This document shows positions 42,881 to 51,912 of a stretch of 52,579 nucleotides of DNA, in pieces. The stretch is from NCBI GenBank assembly GCA_017411385.1, contig JAFQQF010000007.1, positions 1-52,579 of the forward strand. The letters run 5' to 3'. Positions within the stretch are counted from its first letter, which is position 1; every line of letters starts with the position of its first letter. Below the pieces are notes generated by a model, which saw only the letters and a list, made by a program, of their open reading frames with translations, was not told the DNA's origin and did no database searches. Source of the stretch: Ruminococcus sp. Lineage in GTDB: Bacteria; Bacillota; Clostridia; Oscillospirales; Acutalibacteraceae. The position numbers and the translations under genes were made by a program.

Positions 42881-44194
42881 TTGTTCGGATGTATATCTTT
42901 TTGTATTGGAGATAAACACATCGAAATTAATGGTAAAAAGTTTTCGCTCGGTGACCTGACAACTGAGTTTTTAAATCTGCCCAAAGATAAATACGCCGCT
43001 ATGCGCGAACAGTTAGAACTTGCACAGAGCAAGTTAAACGAATATATGCGGAGCAAAAAACTTTCCGATTGGTACGAAGCCAACAAGGAATATATAAAAC
43101 TCGATGCTATGATCTGCGAGTTCTCTTGCCTTGAACTTGTGCGAGAGGATACAGATATTTTTGCAGAAGCTGAACAGTTTACGGCACAGCAATCGATGTT
43201 TGAAACTGATGATTGTGAGCTTTCCGAACACGATATTGAGGTTCTGAACAAAATTACCGCTTATGAAGATTACCTTGATAATCCAAATAATTACGGCGGC
43301 ATAAATAAAGATTATTTCAAAAACACAACAACGGGTAAGGAGTTTTATGTTACAACACCGCAACCACCGATTCCTGAACTGCCACCCGAAAAGACAAGAG
43401 CGTTGCTGATTTATCCGGGCAACATTTCGGTAAAGTGGAAGTATTATAAGGACTACTGCGATGCATATGCAAAGGCGCTTTACGATATAAACTCATTCAA
43501 CACAACGATCTTTAATTTTATAAAGTTCTTTTTATCTGCTCTGAACAAACTGGATTCCAACAACTATGCAAGGGCTCTTGATGACTTATTCAACCATCCC
43601 CGTGCTGAAAAGTTTATCGCCAATCCGGTTGAGGGTTCGGGATACTTCACCGCTAACGATCCGGTGATTCTTCGCCATATGCCGAGGGAAACTTTTGAGG
43701 GTTCGGGTGAATATAAAATCTATCAGTATTATGAGGTAGAGTCATTACAGGCACTGCTTAAAATGGATTTTTACAAGGCATTGGAAGTGGGATATATTAT
43801 ACGCAAATGCGAATACTGCGGCAGATATTTTCTATTAAAAAAGGGATACCACACTAAGTATTGCGATAACCCTGCACCCGATAATCCAAGGTACACCTGC
43901 GCTCAGCTTGGTTATCACCGCAAGGGAATAAAAGAATTACAGGCTGACAACCCCAAGGCTCAATCCCTTCGCCGTTGTTACTTGCGTATCGATAAGGATT
44001 TCTCCCGTGGAGTGATAACACAGGAAGAAAAATATAAATTATACCGCACGGCGCAGGATTTATATTACGATGCAACCACAAGATCGGGAACAACAAATGA
44101 GGAGTTTGAAGAGCAACTTGCATCTAAAAATCTATATCCGTTGTGTGATGTTGTTCGCAAAACCAAACCGCGCGGCAGACCGAAGTCTGAGTAA
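42881..44194 (+). CDS. DUF6076 domain-containing zinc-binding protein
   Basis: 437 residues if started at TTG 42881, which has AGGAGGTG 6 bases upstream. The C-terminal part has a zinc-finger pattern (CEYCGRYFLLKKGYHTKYCDNP, then YTCAQLG) and a basic tail (KTKPRGRPKSE), suggesting nucleic-acid binding. The family is widespread on Firmicutes integrative elements, but its function is unknown. A sigma-like gene follows 55 bases downstream. Confidence 0.78.
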   Translation: MFGCISFCIGDKHIEINGKKFSLGDLTTEFLNLPKDKYAAMREQLELAQSKLNEYMRSKKLSDWYEANKEYIKLDAMICEFSCLELVREDTDIFAEAEQFTAQQSMFETDDCELSEHDIEVLNKITAYEDYLDNPNNYGGINKDYFKNTTTGKEFYVTTPQPPIPELPPEKTRALLIYPGNISVKWKYYKDYCDAYAKALYDINSFNTTIFNFIKFFLSALNKLDSNNYARALDDLFNHPRAEKFIANPVEGSGYFTANDPVILRHMPRETFEGSGEYKIYQYYEVESLQALLKMDFYKALEVGYIIRKCEYCGRYFLLKKGYHTKYCDNPAPDNPRYTCAQLGYHRKGIKELQADNPKAQSLRRCYLRIDKDFSRGVITQEEKYKLYRTAQDLYYDATTRSGTTNEEFEEQLASKNLYPLCDVVRKTKPRGRPKSE

Positions 44195-44249
44195 AGTACG
44201 GTTTATGGTACACATCGTTTGTTAGAATTATAGTGGAGGAGGTGAGCTT

Positions 44250-45104
44250 ATGACCAACGAAGAATTAATTTTAAAGTTCTATGACGGCGACGAAACGATT
44301 TTAGAGAAACTTTATAATAAAAATATCGGTTTTATCCGCAGTATCGCAAAGGAAGTTGCCGTTAATTTTAACTGTTATAATAAAAGTGCGGAGCATCCAA
44401 ACAAATTGACGGCACATTCAAAATATGTTGTTAATGAACTTTTTTACGAAGGTATGCTTGAGTTTTTCTCTCTCCTTCGCAAAAAGAAATACGAACCGGA
44501 ACGGGCAAAGCTCACCACCTATCTTTATCCGCGACTGAAGGGTGCTATGTATCGGTGGATGGAATGCAATCTCGGTGTTCTTTTCTTTGATCCTGAGGAT
44601 ATGGCAGAGCTGCGGAAAGCACAGCAATTATATTACGATACAGGCAAGGAGCCGGAGGAGATTGCAAAGGAGCTTGGCATTCCCCTTGAGGATGTTGCTC
44701 GGCATATAGGATATAACACACACTTTCTTTCGGTATATGACCTTGTGCCTTACGAGGACGGAGAGCCGTATGATCCGTATGAGCGTCTGATGCCGAACAA
44801 GTCCTCGGCATCCACTGACAGAATTGTATATCATAAGCTTTGCCTTGAATTTTTAAAGGAGTTATTTGAGGCGCTGCCGAAAAAAGACAGAGAAATTCTC
44901 GGACATTCATTCGCGCTTTTCGGTTATAAGCATATCGACCTTGACGAGCTTTGCTTGGAACATATGATGAAGCCGGACGGAATAATAAAGGCTCGGAAGG
45001 CAGCAGTTCGTAAGATGCGTGAAAAATATCCCGAAAGCAGTTTGCGATTATGGAGGTCAGTTTATCGCACAGTAATGCGCGAGGCGGAACGATATCACGA
45101 ATAA
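44250..45104 (+). CDS. Sigma-70-like factor of the mobile element
   Basis: 284 residues; GGAGGTG precedes the ATG. Region-2-like: NKNIGFIRSIAKEVA, LFYEGMLEFFSLLRKKKYEPERAKLTTYLYPRLKGAMYRWM. Region-3-like: GKEPEEIAKELGIPLEDVARH. A region-4-like helix pair follows (LPKKDREILGHSFALFGYKHIDLDELC). Many conjugative and mobilizable elements encode such divergent sigma factors; control of the element's own genes is an inference. Confidence 0.8.
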   Translation: MTNEELILKFYDGDETILEKLYNKNIGFIRSIAKEVAVNFNCYNKSAEHPNKLTAHSKYVVNELFYEGMLEFFSLLRKKKYEPERAKLTTYLYPRLKGAMYRWMECNLGVLFFDPEDMAELRKAQQLYYDTGKEPEEIAKELGIPLEDVARHIGYNTHFLSVYDLVPYEDGEPYDPYERLMPNKSSASTDRIVYHKLCLEFLKELFEALPKKDREILGHSFALFGYKHIDLDELCLEHMMKPDGIIKARKAAVRKMREKYPESSLRLWRSVYRTVMREAERYHE

Positions 45105-45186
45105 CCCCCGTACAATCGAACAGAAATAGTTTCATCGAGCCGTAGGCCATTTCGAATAAAACAAACGGCTACAAAGGCAAATAAAA

Positions 45187-45250
45187 AAATTACCCACCGG
45201 ATGTTGTGGCAAGGTTACGCATAGAACCGCCGCATCCAGTGGGTATTTTT
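45187..45250. terminator. Bidirectional terminator between convergent genes
   Basis: Arms ACCCACCGGATG / CATCCAGTGGGT (45192-45203, 45233-45244; one mismatch), A-rich before and T-rich after, with a large loop. Confidence 0.72.
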
Positions 45251-45254
45251 ATGA

Positions 45255-46112
45255 TTATTTTAAGTCTGTATTTTCAGAGTCCATACATACGCAGACATAC
45301 CAATAATATCCGTCATACATAACTCCGACCGCCATATAGGTGTACTTGGAACTACCGACATACGACCAGTGTCCTTTGCTGTTCCTGAAACCGTTTGCTA
45401 TGGAGTGGGCTATCTCATCAGCCGTGCCACCCCAATTACCTTTGCCGATGGCTTCGCGCACATTGGCAGTATAATAATTTTCCTCGCCTTCGATTCCGTA
45501 TAGTGACCAGTCAACATATTCGCCGTATTGTAAGGCTTCGGCGGCTGCTCGTTGGTCGGTGGTATCATGAGCAAAATTTGTTTTAAGCTGCGTGCATCGG
45601 TATTTACAGTATTCAGTCAGTCCGGGGATGACAGTTGCGGTGACATCGCCCTGCTCGGTGCGGAACTTATTTATGTATTCTGCAACCTTCTGTGCCACTA
45701 AATCCGCACTCGGCTTCGGTGGAATTATGATTTCTTCTGTAGGCGGATCGTCAGTTTCCACTATGGTGATGCAACCGTTTTCCTTGGTATTTTCCGCCGC
45801 CGATGACTCGCTCGGTTTTGTGGTTACCGTAGGCTTGGGTTCTTCCTTTGGCTTTGGCGTTGTCGTAGGCTCTGTGGTGGTCACAGTCGGCTCGGTTGCC
45901 TGAGTCTTGCTCTCAGGCGGGTGAGGTTCTTTTTCTTTCTCTGTCGGCTCTACCGCCGCCACAGGCGGCATTGTTTCGGTAGGTGTTTCTGTTATTATCG
46001 TTTCTGATACCGTTGTCGGCGGACTCTCAGTAGTCGGTGGTGCGATGTTGCCACCGCATCCCACCATACTCATGAGCACCCCACAGAGAAGAAGGATAAT
46101 TATTTTCTTCAT
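45255..46112 (-). CDS. CAP-domain lipoprotein
   Basis: 285 residues. Lipoprotein signal peptide with lipobox ending at Cys19 (SMVGC); a long Pro/Thr/Glu-rich linker (about 25-125); then a CAP/SCP-like domain (about 138-285) with FRTEQGDVTATVIPGLTEYCKYRC, FAHDTT, the GIEGEENYYTA strand and GHWSYVGSSKYTYMAVGVMY. CAP proteins with this layout are common on clostridial elements, and may act at the cell surface during transfer. It overlaps the DUF6809-like gene by 4 bases. Confidence 0.87.
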   Translation of the reverse strand: MKKIIILLLCGVLMSMVGCGGNIAPPTTESPPTTVSETIITETPTETMPPVAAVEPTEKEKEPHPPESKTQATEPTVTTTEPTTTPKPKEEPKPTVTTKPSESSAAENTKENGCITIVETDDPPTEEIIIPPKPSADLVAQKVAEYINKFRTEQGDVTATVIPGLTEYCKYRCTQLKTNFAHDTTDQRAAAEALQYGEYVDWSLYGIEGEENYYTANVREAIGKGNWGGTADEIAHSIANGFRNSKGHWSYVGSSKYTYMAVGVMYDGYYWYVCVCMDSENTDLK

Positions 46113-46393
46113 ATATCCTCGACCTCCTCCAAGCCTTGCATCACTTCCACCATTATCCGCGTTGCGAGGATAAATCCCGAACTGAACGCTTCTCGCTCGG
46201 TGATGCAGGACAGTTCGCTTGTGCAGTCCTTGAACTTTTCAAAGGTTTCTTTTTGTTTCTCTGTGAGTCCTGAATTAAGTTCTTCCTCATTTTTGCATAT
46301 GAGTTTGACGAGTTTGTCCACTCTCGTCCCTCGCTTGATATACCTTTCGTGCGGACTGATGTTGCCATAATATAAATCTTCAAGTGTTGTCAT
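46109..46393 (-). CDS. DUF6809-like hypothetical protein
   Basis: 94 residues from the ATG at 46393 (MTTLEDLYYGNISPHER), with AGGAGG about 10 bases upstream. A helical protein with LTEKQKETFEKFKDCTSEL and the EREAFSSGFILATRIMVEVM pattern of the DUF6809 family found on Firmicutes mobile elements. Function unknown. Its end overlaps the CAP lipoprotein start, so they are coupled. Confidence 0.75.
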   Translation of the reverse strand: MTTLEDLYYGNISPHERYIKRGTRVDKLVKLICKNEEELNSGLTEKQKETFEKFKDCTSELSCITEREAFSSGFILATRIMVEVMQGLEEVEDI

Positions 46394-46461
46394 GTGCGTT
46401 GCACCTCCTTTTGCAACACAAACACATACCACAACACCTTCCACAAGTCCAGACAAATATT

Positions 46462-46490
46462 AAAAGACGGCGAAAAAATCGCCGTCTTTT
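46462..46490. terminator. Bidirectional terminator after the TetR gene
   Basis: Arms AAAAGACGGCG / CGCCGTCTTTT (46462-46472, 46480-46490). Confidence 0.88.
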
Positions 46491-46493
46491 CTA

Positions 46494-46949
46494 CTATGAA
46501 TTAAACACTTTGTCATATTCTCTTTTTATGATTTTGCTCATTTCTTCGGCGGATTCAACGCAGCCGCCTTCAAACCACATTTTCAAAACGGAGTATAAGC
46601 CGTTTTTGAAAAATATTGTTTTATATTCTCCGCCGCTTTTACTGATGCCAAGTTTGAAATACAAGTTGAACATATCGGCATTGGCTTTTGCATATTCAAA
46701 AAGCCATGCAAATTCACCTTTGATATGCGGTTGTTCGGCTATTCGGTTTTCGAGATCTCTTGCTATCACATTCGCTAAAGCAGATATATCTTCATACTTT
46801 TCGTAAAATGTACTGCGGTTAATATTAGCTGCCTTGCAAATGTCTGACACCGTTATCTCGCTCAGTTGCTTATCTTGAAGCAAGGTAATGAATGCCTTAT
46901 TTATATTATCTATCGTTTCTTGATGTCGCTTATTATTCTTTGCATTCAT
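46494..46949 (-). CDS. TetR/AcrR family transcriptional regulator
   Basis: 151 residues, short for the family but complete. The N-terminal helix-turn-helix LSEITVSDICKAANINRSTFYEKYEDI is clear; the C-terminal ligand domain is reduced, as in TetR_C-type regulators. It is the last gene of a minus-strand run beginning with the response regulator, and may regulate the two membrane-protein genes upstream. Target unknown. Confidence 0.88.
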   Translation of the reverse strand: MNAKNNKRHQETIDNINKAFITLLQDKQLSEITVSDICKAANINRSTFYEKYEDISALANVIARDLENRIAEQPHIKGEFAWLFEYAKANADMFNLYFKLGISKSGGEYKTIFFKNGLYSVLKMWFEGGCVESAEEMSKIIKREYDKVFNS

Positions 46950-46958
46950 AACCGTTCC

Positions 46959-47366
46959 TCATTTCATCAGTTCATCGGTAAGCCTGATGATTTCAGGGGC
47001 GATTTTTTTCCGTTCTTTTTTGATGATACAGTTGTAGATAGGATAAGCCATGCAAACAAGCACGATACCAACAATTCCGATTAAGATTCCGACCAGCATA
47101 GCCATTCCTCCGAGCAGACCTATAATCTTTCCAATATCGGTCATTGCAAGGCTCATACCTATACCCAAAATCAGTGCACCGATCACACCAAACACGAGGG
47201 AAACGGACGTTGCTTTTTGTGTGACAGCTGCATCTAAACGGCGAAGCTGTGCCATTTTATCCTCGTCTTGTTCAGGGGCGGCATACTTTTTGCGAATAGC
47301 CTTGATTTCTTCTTGTTCCTTTGCGGAGTAGGTAAACTTAAAAGTTTCTTTTTCTTTATTCTCCAT
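46959..47366 (-). CDS. Small membrane protein, unknown
   Basis: 135 residues: a charged N-terminal segment (1-55, with KFTYSAKEQEEIKAIRKKY), then two membrane helices (about 56-80 and 84-110) and a short basic end. No family recognised. Ten bases from the TetR gene and 3 from the next membrane protein, so it belongs to the same operon as the two-component system. Confidence 0.7.
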   Translation of the reverse strand: MENKEKETFKFTYSAKEQEEIKAIRKKYAAPEQDEDKMAQLRRLDAAVTQKATSVSLVFGVIGALILGIGMSLAMTDIGKIIGLLGGMAMLVGILIGIVGIVLVCMAYPIYNCIIKKERKKIAPEIIRLTDELMK

Positions 47367-47369
47367 AGG

Positions 47370-48254
47370 TTACTCCTTCACTGCACGAAGCAGCTTTATC
47401 TTTTTTGTTCCCTTTGCGATCATATAAATTGCCATTGCAATAATAAATACGGATATTACTCCGCCAGATATGCCGAGTAAAATGCGCCGCCCTGTTAAGC
47501 TCATTGTTCCATCACCGAAGGTTGTCAGCATAGTGGATTCAAGCGTTAACATAGACACACACGCAGAAGCCAAGCTGATTGCTTTGGAGGCAGAATATAC
47601 GGGGCTGTTGTATTTTCGGTATTTTACCGTATTGATAATCGCAAGTGTCAGCGAAGTAAAGGTATACGCCGCTAATGCAATGGTTGTAATTTCGTGATGG
47701 TTGAACGTTCTGTTCCAATACACCATAAAGAATATCATCAGTGCGAGTGCCAGGTTCATAATCAGAAATACAATGCCGCAGATACGGTATTTTATGAGTT
47801 CGTCCAGCATTTTCTCTCCCGGTTTATGTTTGCTTGTATGTCGAACCAAAAAGAACCTCATCACAGCAAGAGAAATATAGTATCCTGCAAGAGAGTAGAA
47901 CCAAAAGGTATGATGCCAAAAGCCCATACCGAGCTGCAATAATGCGTATGCGGTATTGTAGATAAGCGTACCGTAAAGAGATACGTTTACTCGCAGTCTT
48001 GTGTCATCCTGCCAGATTCTCGCATACTTGTTTTCATCCTTGAACGTTTTGAAAAAGCGAATCAAATGCGGTATTTTGAAACACCATATCGTTAACGTAT
48101 AGGCAGCCAATACATACGAGATAATAGCGATAACCGATTCCGTTCCCAAAAACACCATCGAATACACAAGGAATACAGCAGCGATGGGAATGAGAATAAT
48201 CATAACGGCGATATGGGGAAACAGTAAAGCTTTCCCAAATTTTTTCCAGTCCAT
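47370..48254 (-). CDS. Polytopic membrane protein, unknown
   Basis: 294 residues from the ATG at 48254 (MDWKKFGKALLFPHIAVM), with GGAGG 7 bases upstream; a longer in-frame ORF starts inside the kinase gene and is rejected. About eight hydrophobic segments. I recognise no transport signature. It starts one base after the kinase stop, so it is part of the same operon and may work with the sensor or modify the envelope. Confidence 0.72.
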   Translation of the reverse strand: MDWKKFGKALLFPHIAVMIILIPIAAVFLVYSMVFLGTESVIAIISYVLAAYTLTIWCFKIPHLIRFFKTFKDENKYARIWQDDTRLRVNVSLYGTLIYNTAYALLQLGMGFWHHTFWFYSLAGYYISLAVMRFFLVRHTSKHKPGEKMLDELIKYRICGIVFLIMNLALALMIFFMVYWNRTFNHHEITTIALAAYTFTSLTLAIINTVKYRKYNSPVYSASKAISLASACVSMLTLESTMLTTFGDGTMSLTGRRILLGISGGVISVFIIAMAIYMIAKGTKKIKLLRAVKE

Positions 48255-48255
48255 T

Positions 48256-49323
48256 TTATGCCCTCCGTATCCTGACGGTAAAGGTAGAACCTTTTCCGAC
48301 AGCGCTTTCCACACCAATTTCGCCCTGCATAATGTCAATTACTCTTTTGACAAGTGCAAGTCCCAAGCCGTTGCCCTGAACGGAATGGGAGGTATCGCCC
48401 TGATAGAATTTTTCAAATATGTGTGCGCCGACCTCCGGGGTCATACCGCAACCGGTGTCAGTTACTTTAACAATGGCGTGATGATCCGTTGCGGTAAGAG
48501 ATACCGTCACCGTACCACCTGACGGAGTGAACTTAAAAGCATTAGAGAACAGGTTGTTCCAAACGTGACCGAGCAACTCGGCATCCGCTTTTACTTTAAC
48601 ATCCTCTGCGATATCCGTTTCAATTTCAATATTTGCTTTTTCCCATACATTTTCGTACTGCAAGAGGCACTCGCAAAGTTGCTCACCCAAATCAAATTCC
48701 GAAACCTGTGGATATATCTGTTGATTCTCCAAGCGATTGAGTTTTAAGATATTTGTCATCATATCAGCCATACGGCGAGAACCGTCGGTAACGCCTTTTG
48801 CATATTCCATGCGCTTTTCATCACTCAAATCAGGAGCCTGCAATAGTGTTCCGTAGTTCTGCATTACGGCAAGAGGCGTTTTCATTTCGTGGGATACGTT
48901 GGCGATAAAATCGGTACGCAAGGTTTCCACACTCGAAAGTTCCTCTGCCATTTGGTTGATCGCCATAGCGATCTGATTAAAGCCCTCCATACCTGAGCTT
49001 TCCATAGGCTTAATACGAACAGAAAAATCTCCGGACATAATCTTTTCGGTCGCTTCTGTGATAATTTTGGTGGGGCGCTCGACCATTATTTTACGGCGAA
49101 TATAATCAGCAAACTTGAAAAGAAATGTAATCAAAACCACGTTCCAAAAGGTTACCTTTGCGGCAGCACCAACATTGTCGGGTGTAATTGTGAGATCCAT
49201 CGTATCTGCCAAGATTCTTACAAACAGCATCATACAGCAGGACACGATAAATCCAACCGTCAAGAAGAACAACAAAAAGCTACTGACCGATCCCAATACA
49301 TCTTTCAACGTCGGTTTCTTCAT
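48256..49323 (-). CDS. Sensor histidine kinase with short extracytoplasmic loop
   Basis: 355 residues. Two membrane helices (about 13-37 and 57-73) enclose only about 20 outside residues; a HAMP-like linker, the H-box FIANVSHEMKTPLAVMQ, and a catalytic domain with N-box LLGHVWNNLFSNAFKFTP, G1 DTGCGMTPE and G2 GNGLGLALV follow. Short-loop kinases of Firmicutes often respond to cell-envelope antibiotics or lantibiotics with a partner ABC transporter. It overlaps the response regulator by 4 bases. Confidence 0.93.
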   Translation of the reverse strand: MKKPTLKDVLGSVSSFLLFFLTVGFIVSCCMMLFVRILADTMDLTITPDNVGAAAKVTFWNVVLITFLFKFADYIRRKIMVERPTKIITEATEKIMSGDFSVRIKPMESSGMEGFNQIAMAINQMAEELSSVETLRTDFIANVSHEMKTPLAVMQNYGTLLQAPDLSDEKRMEYAKGVTDGSRRMADMMTNILKLNRLENQQIYPQVSEFDLGEQLCECLLQYENVWEKANIEIETDIAEDVKVKADAELLGHVWNNLFSNAFKFTPSGGTVTVSLTATDHHAIVKVTDTGCGMTPEVGAHIFEKFYQGDTSHSVQGNGLGLALVKRVIDIMQGEIGVESAVGKGSTFTVRIRRA

Positions 49324-49991
49324 TTGATCACCGCCTTGTATCCAAGTCCGTGAACGGTTTTTATTTCAAAATCTTCACAGTCAGACAGCTTTGAACGAAG
49401 CTTTGTCATATACACGTCAACTGCTCTCGGCGCGGTTTCTGTGTCCGCATCCCAGAACTCATCCATTAGCTGCATTCTTGTGAAAGTCTTCTTGGGATAA
49501 CTGAGCAATTTATAAAGAATACTGAACTCTCGGTTGGTAAGAGAGATTTCTTCGTCACCCAAGTATGCGGTATGCTCGTCGGCATCCATTACAAAACGGC
49601 CGATTTCCAGCTTGCGGCTGGATGCAATCTTGGCACGGCGAAGAAGTGCGCCGATGCGTAAAAACAACTCGTCAAGGTCGATGGGTTTTACCATATAATC
49701 GTCCACGCCGATGCGGAAACCTCTTTGTTTGGAGGCAATATCATCACGGGCGGTCATAAAGAGAATGGGAATATCCTCGTTCAGCTCACGGACGTTTCGT
49801 GCAAATTCAAAACCGTCCACATCGGGCATCATAATATCGGATATGATGAGGTCAAACATATTATCGTACATGGCATCGTAAGCATCATTTGCGTTAAGAC
49901 AACCGGTGGCTTCATATCCGCTGTGATTCAAAAATGAACAGACAGTCTTATTCAGTTCCTTATCATCTTCAACAACTAATATCTTAAACAT
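49320..49991 (-). CDS. OmpR/PhoB-type response regulator
   Basis: 223 residues: receiver domain with VVEDDKELN, phospho-acceptor Asp in DLIISDIMMPDVDG, FMTARDD and VKPID; a winged-helix DNA-binding domain (about 125-223) with EISLTNREFSILYKLL and AVDVYMTKLRSKL. It heads the operon with the kinase, two membrane proteins and the TetR gene. A TATAAT-like box lies at about 50021-50026. The ABC transporter upstream in the same orientation is a likely target. Confidence 0.93.
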   Translation of the reverse strand: MFKILVVEDDKELNKTVCSFLNHSGYEATGCLNANDAYDAMYDNMFDLIISDIMMPDVDGFEFARNVRELNEDIPILFMTARDDIASKQRGFRIGVDDYMVKPIDLDELFLRIGALLRRAKIASSRKLEIGRFVMDADEHTAYLGDEEISLTNREFSILYKLLSYPKKTFTRMQLMDEFWDADTETAPRAVDVYMTKLRSKLSDCEDFEIKTVHGLGYKAVIK

Positions 49992-50158
49992 GAGCGTACC
50001 TCCGCAAATTACTATAATCTATTATACAGTATAACATCCAAATGTTAAAGTTTTGTTTGCGTTTTGAGGTTTTTCGAAAAAAGTATACTTTTATTTTAAC
50101 GATTATCCATTTCGAACTGAACAACATATTCTCCTAAAAAGTGTTGATTTCAAGAAAT

Positions 50159-50187
50159 AAGGCAACGCCGAAATGACGTTGCCTTAA
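50159..50187 (-). terminator. Terminator after the ABC transporter operon
   Basis: Arms AAGGCAACG / CGTTGCCTT (50159-50167, 50177-50185), T-rich on the minus strand. Confidence 0.75.
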
Positions 50188-50191
50188 ATCA

Positions 50192-50998
50192 TTATACCAA
50201 GCTTGTTTTCTTTAAAACGGTTTTACTGATAGCACCGAGTCCAACAGCAAACAAGATACCACCTGCGAGGCAGAGAATAACGTTTATAAATGTAGAGCCA
50301 AGAGGGGTAATCATAGATACCATCATAAAGAGCAGCATACCACCGCCGAGGCTTCCGCAGATCGCAAGCCATGCCTTCTGCTTTGCTGCAACGCTGATCA
50401 GTGTAAAGATGGAAACGAACACAAGCATTAGGAATACTTTAGCGAGCATACACATAGCGATATTGCCGGCATTCAGTCCGTGAAGATCAAAGGACAGACC
50501 GGAGATTGCACCGCCGAGCACCGATCCAATAAAATATGCAATGAGCATAAACGTTCCGCAGAGAAAGCCCGATACAGTCTTCGACACCACGTATTCGCCC
50601 CTTTTTGCGCGAACGGTAAAGAGATTTTTTGCATATCCACTTCTGAAATCATCGGATATAAAGAGGCATACGAAAACAGCAACACCCATAAATGCCATAT
50701 TGATATTGCACATCATAAAAATTTCGTCCCCGCCTAAAGGCTCACCGGGAAGTGTACCGATATTCTGCCAAGCGTTTTCGGGGCCTTCCATAATGGTTTC
50801 TACGCCTGTTTGTGGGTTGACCGACACACTGCCGTCCATCATTGACATCATAACGGTCATAAGGATTGGCATAACGAGAAAACAAGCAATCAGAATGTAA
50901 AAGAGCTTTGACTTAAACATTCTGCGGAAGTCTACCTTCAGCATACTTTTCACACGCTTGTCGAAACTGATTTTTTCAAATTTTATTGCATTTTCCAT
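50192..50998 (-). CDS. ABC-2 type transporter permease 1
   Basis: 268 residues with six hydrophobic segments and the pattern FISDDFRSGYAKNLFTVRAKRGEYVVSKTVSG shared with the permease at the right edge (FIGHDYKSGYVKQLFTTHAKKQDYMISKSLV), so the two are paralogues. A large extracytoplasmic loop lies at about 60-100. Two permeases plus one ATPase, as in LanFEG or CprABC-type systems, export or remove antimicrobial peptides. Confidence 0.87.
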   Translation of the reverse strand: MENAIKFEKISFDKRVKSMLKVDFRRMFKSKLFYILIACFLVMPILMTVMMSMMDGSVSVNPQTGVETIMEGPENAWQNIGTLPGEPLGGDEIFMMCNINMAFMGVAVFVCLFISDDFRSGYAKNLFTVRAKRGEYVVSKTVSGFLCGTFMLIAYFIGSVLGGAISGLSFDLHGLNAGNIAMCMLAKVFLMLVFVSIFTLISVAAKQKAWLAICGSLGGGMLLFMMVSMITPLGSTFINVILCLAGGILFAVGLGAISKTVLKKTSLV

Positions 50999-50999
50999 T

Positions 51000-51899
51000 T
51001 TATTTGCCCCCCTTCATCAGATCAATGTAGTATTCTTCAAGACCAATCTTGTCGGTCATTATCTCCGTAACTGTGATGCCGTTTTCGTAAAGGTAAGTGA
51101 CAACATCTTCGGGAGTTGTCAGGTCATATACTCGGATATATCCGGCTTCATCTTCTTCCACACGGGAATACTTACAGCCAAGAAGGTTTTTAGTACGGCT
51201 CATTTCTTCGGCTTTTAGTGCAATATAAGTACGGCAACTTGCATCAAGCTCGTCCGCCGTCATCTCGCAGATCATTTTACCGTGACGGATGATACCGTAA
51301 TGAGTAGCGACCTTTTGCAGTTCGCCAAGCAGATGGGAAGATACGACAATACTGCGCTTTCCGTCCTTAATAATGTCAGTAAACACCTCGCGCATAATTC
51401 TCATACCGTCAGCGTCAAGACCATTGAGAGGTTCGTCCAGCACGAGAAGTGTAGGATCGCCGAGAAGTGCCATAGCAATGCCAACTCTCTGTTTCATACC
51501 AAGGGAACAGTTTTTGTATTTGTTTCCTGCGGCTCCTTCCATTCTCACCATTTTGAGAACCTTAATGACTTCCTGCTCGGCATTCGGAATGCTGAGATTT
51601 GCCGCTTGAAGCATCATATTATCCCAAACGGTAAGACCCGGGAAACAACCGGGAGATTCGATGAGAACACCCATTTTTGCTCTCACAGCTTCATCCGTAT
51701 AATCCTTTCCGTACAGTTTGATTGATCCGCCGCTTGTAGGGATCAGTCCGCAAATCATCTTTTCGGTAGTAGACTTACCCGAGCCGTTTTCACCGATAAA
51801 GCCATAAATTGAACCCATCGGCACGGTCATATCAAGACCGCAAACGGCTTGTTTGGGGCCGAAGTTCTTAGATAAGTTTTTTATTTCAACTGCGTTCAT
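51000..51899 (-). CDS. ABC transporter ATP-binding protein (LanF/BcrA type)
   Basis: 299 residues from the ATG at 51899 (MNAVEIKNLSKNFG), with AAGGAGG upstream. Walker A GENGSGKST, signature CSLGMKQRVGIAMAL, Walker B LLVLDEPLNGLD, switch His in SSHLLGEL. The C-terminal extension (about 210-299) is typical of BcrA-like antibiotic and lantibiotic immunity ATPases. It lies between the two paralogous permeases. Confidence 0.92.
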   Translation of the reverse strand: MNAVEIKNLSKNFGPKQAVCGLDMTVPMGSIYGFIGENGSGKSTTEKMICGLIPTSGGSIKLYGKDYTDEAVRAKMGVLIESPGCFPGLTVWDNMMLQAANLSIPNAEQEVIKVLKMVRMEGAAGNKYKNCSLGMKQRVGIAMALLGDPTLLVLDEPLNGLDADGMRIMREVFTDIIKDGKRSIVVSSHLLGELQKVATHYGIIRHGKMICEMTADELDASCRTYIALKAEEMSRTKNLLGCKYSRVEEDEAGYIRVYDLTTPEDVVTYLYENGITVTEIMTDKIGLEEYYIDLMKGGK

Positions 51900-51912
51900 T
51901 GTTTCGACCTCC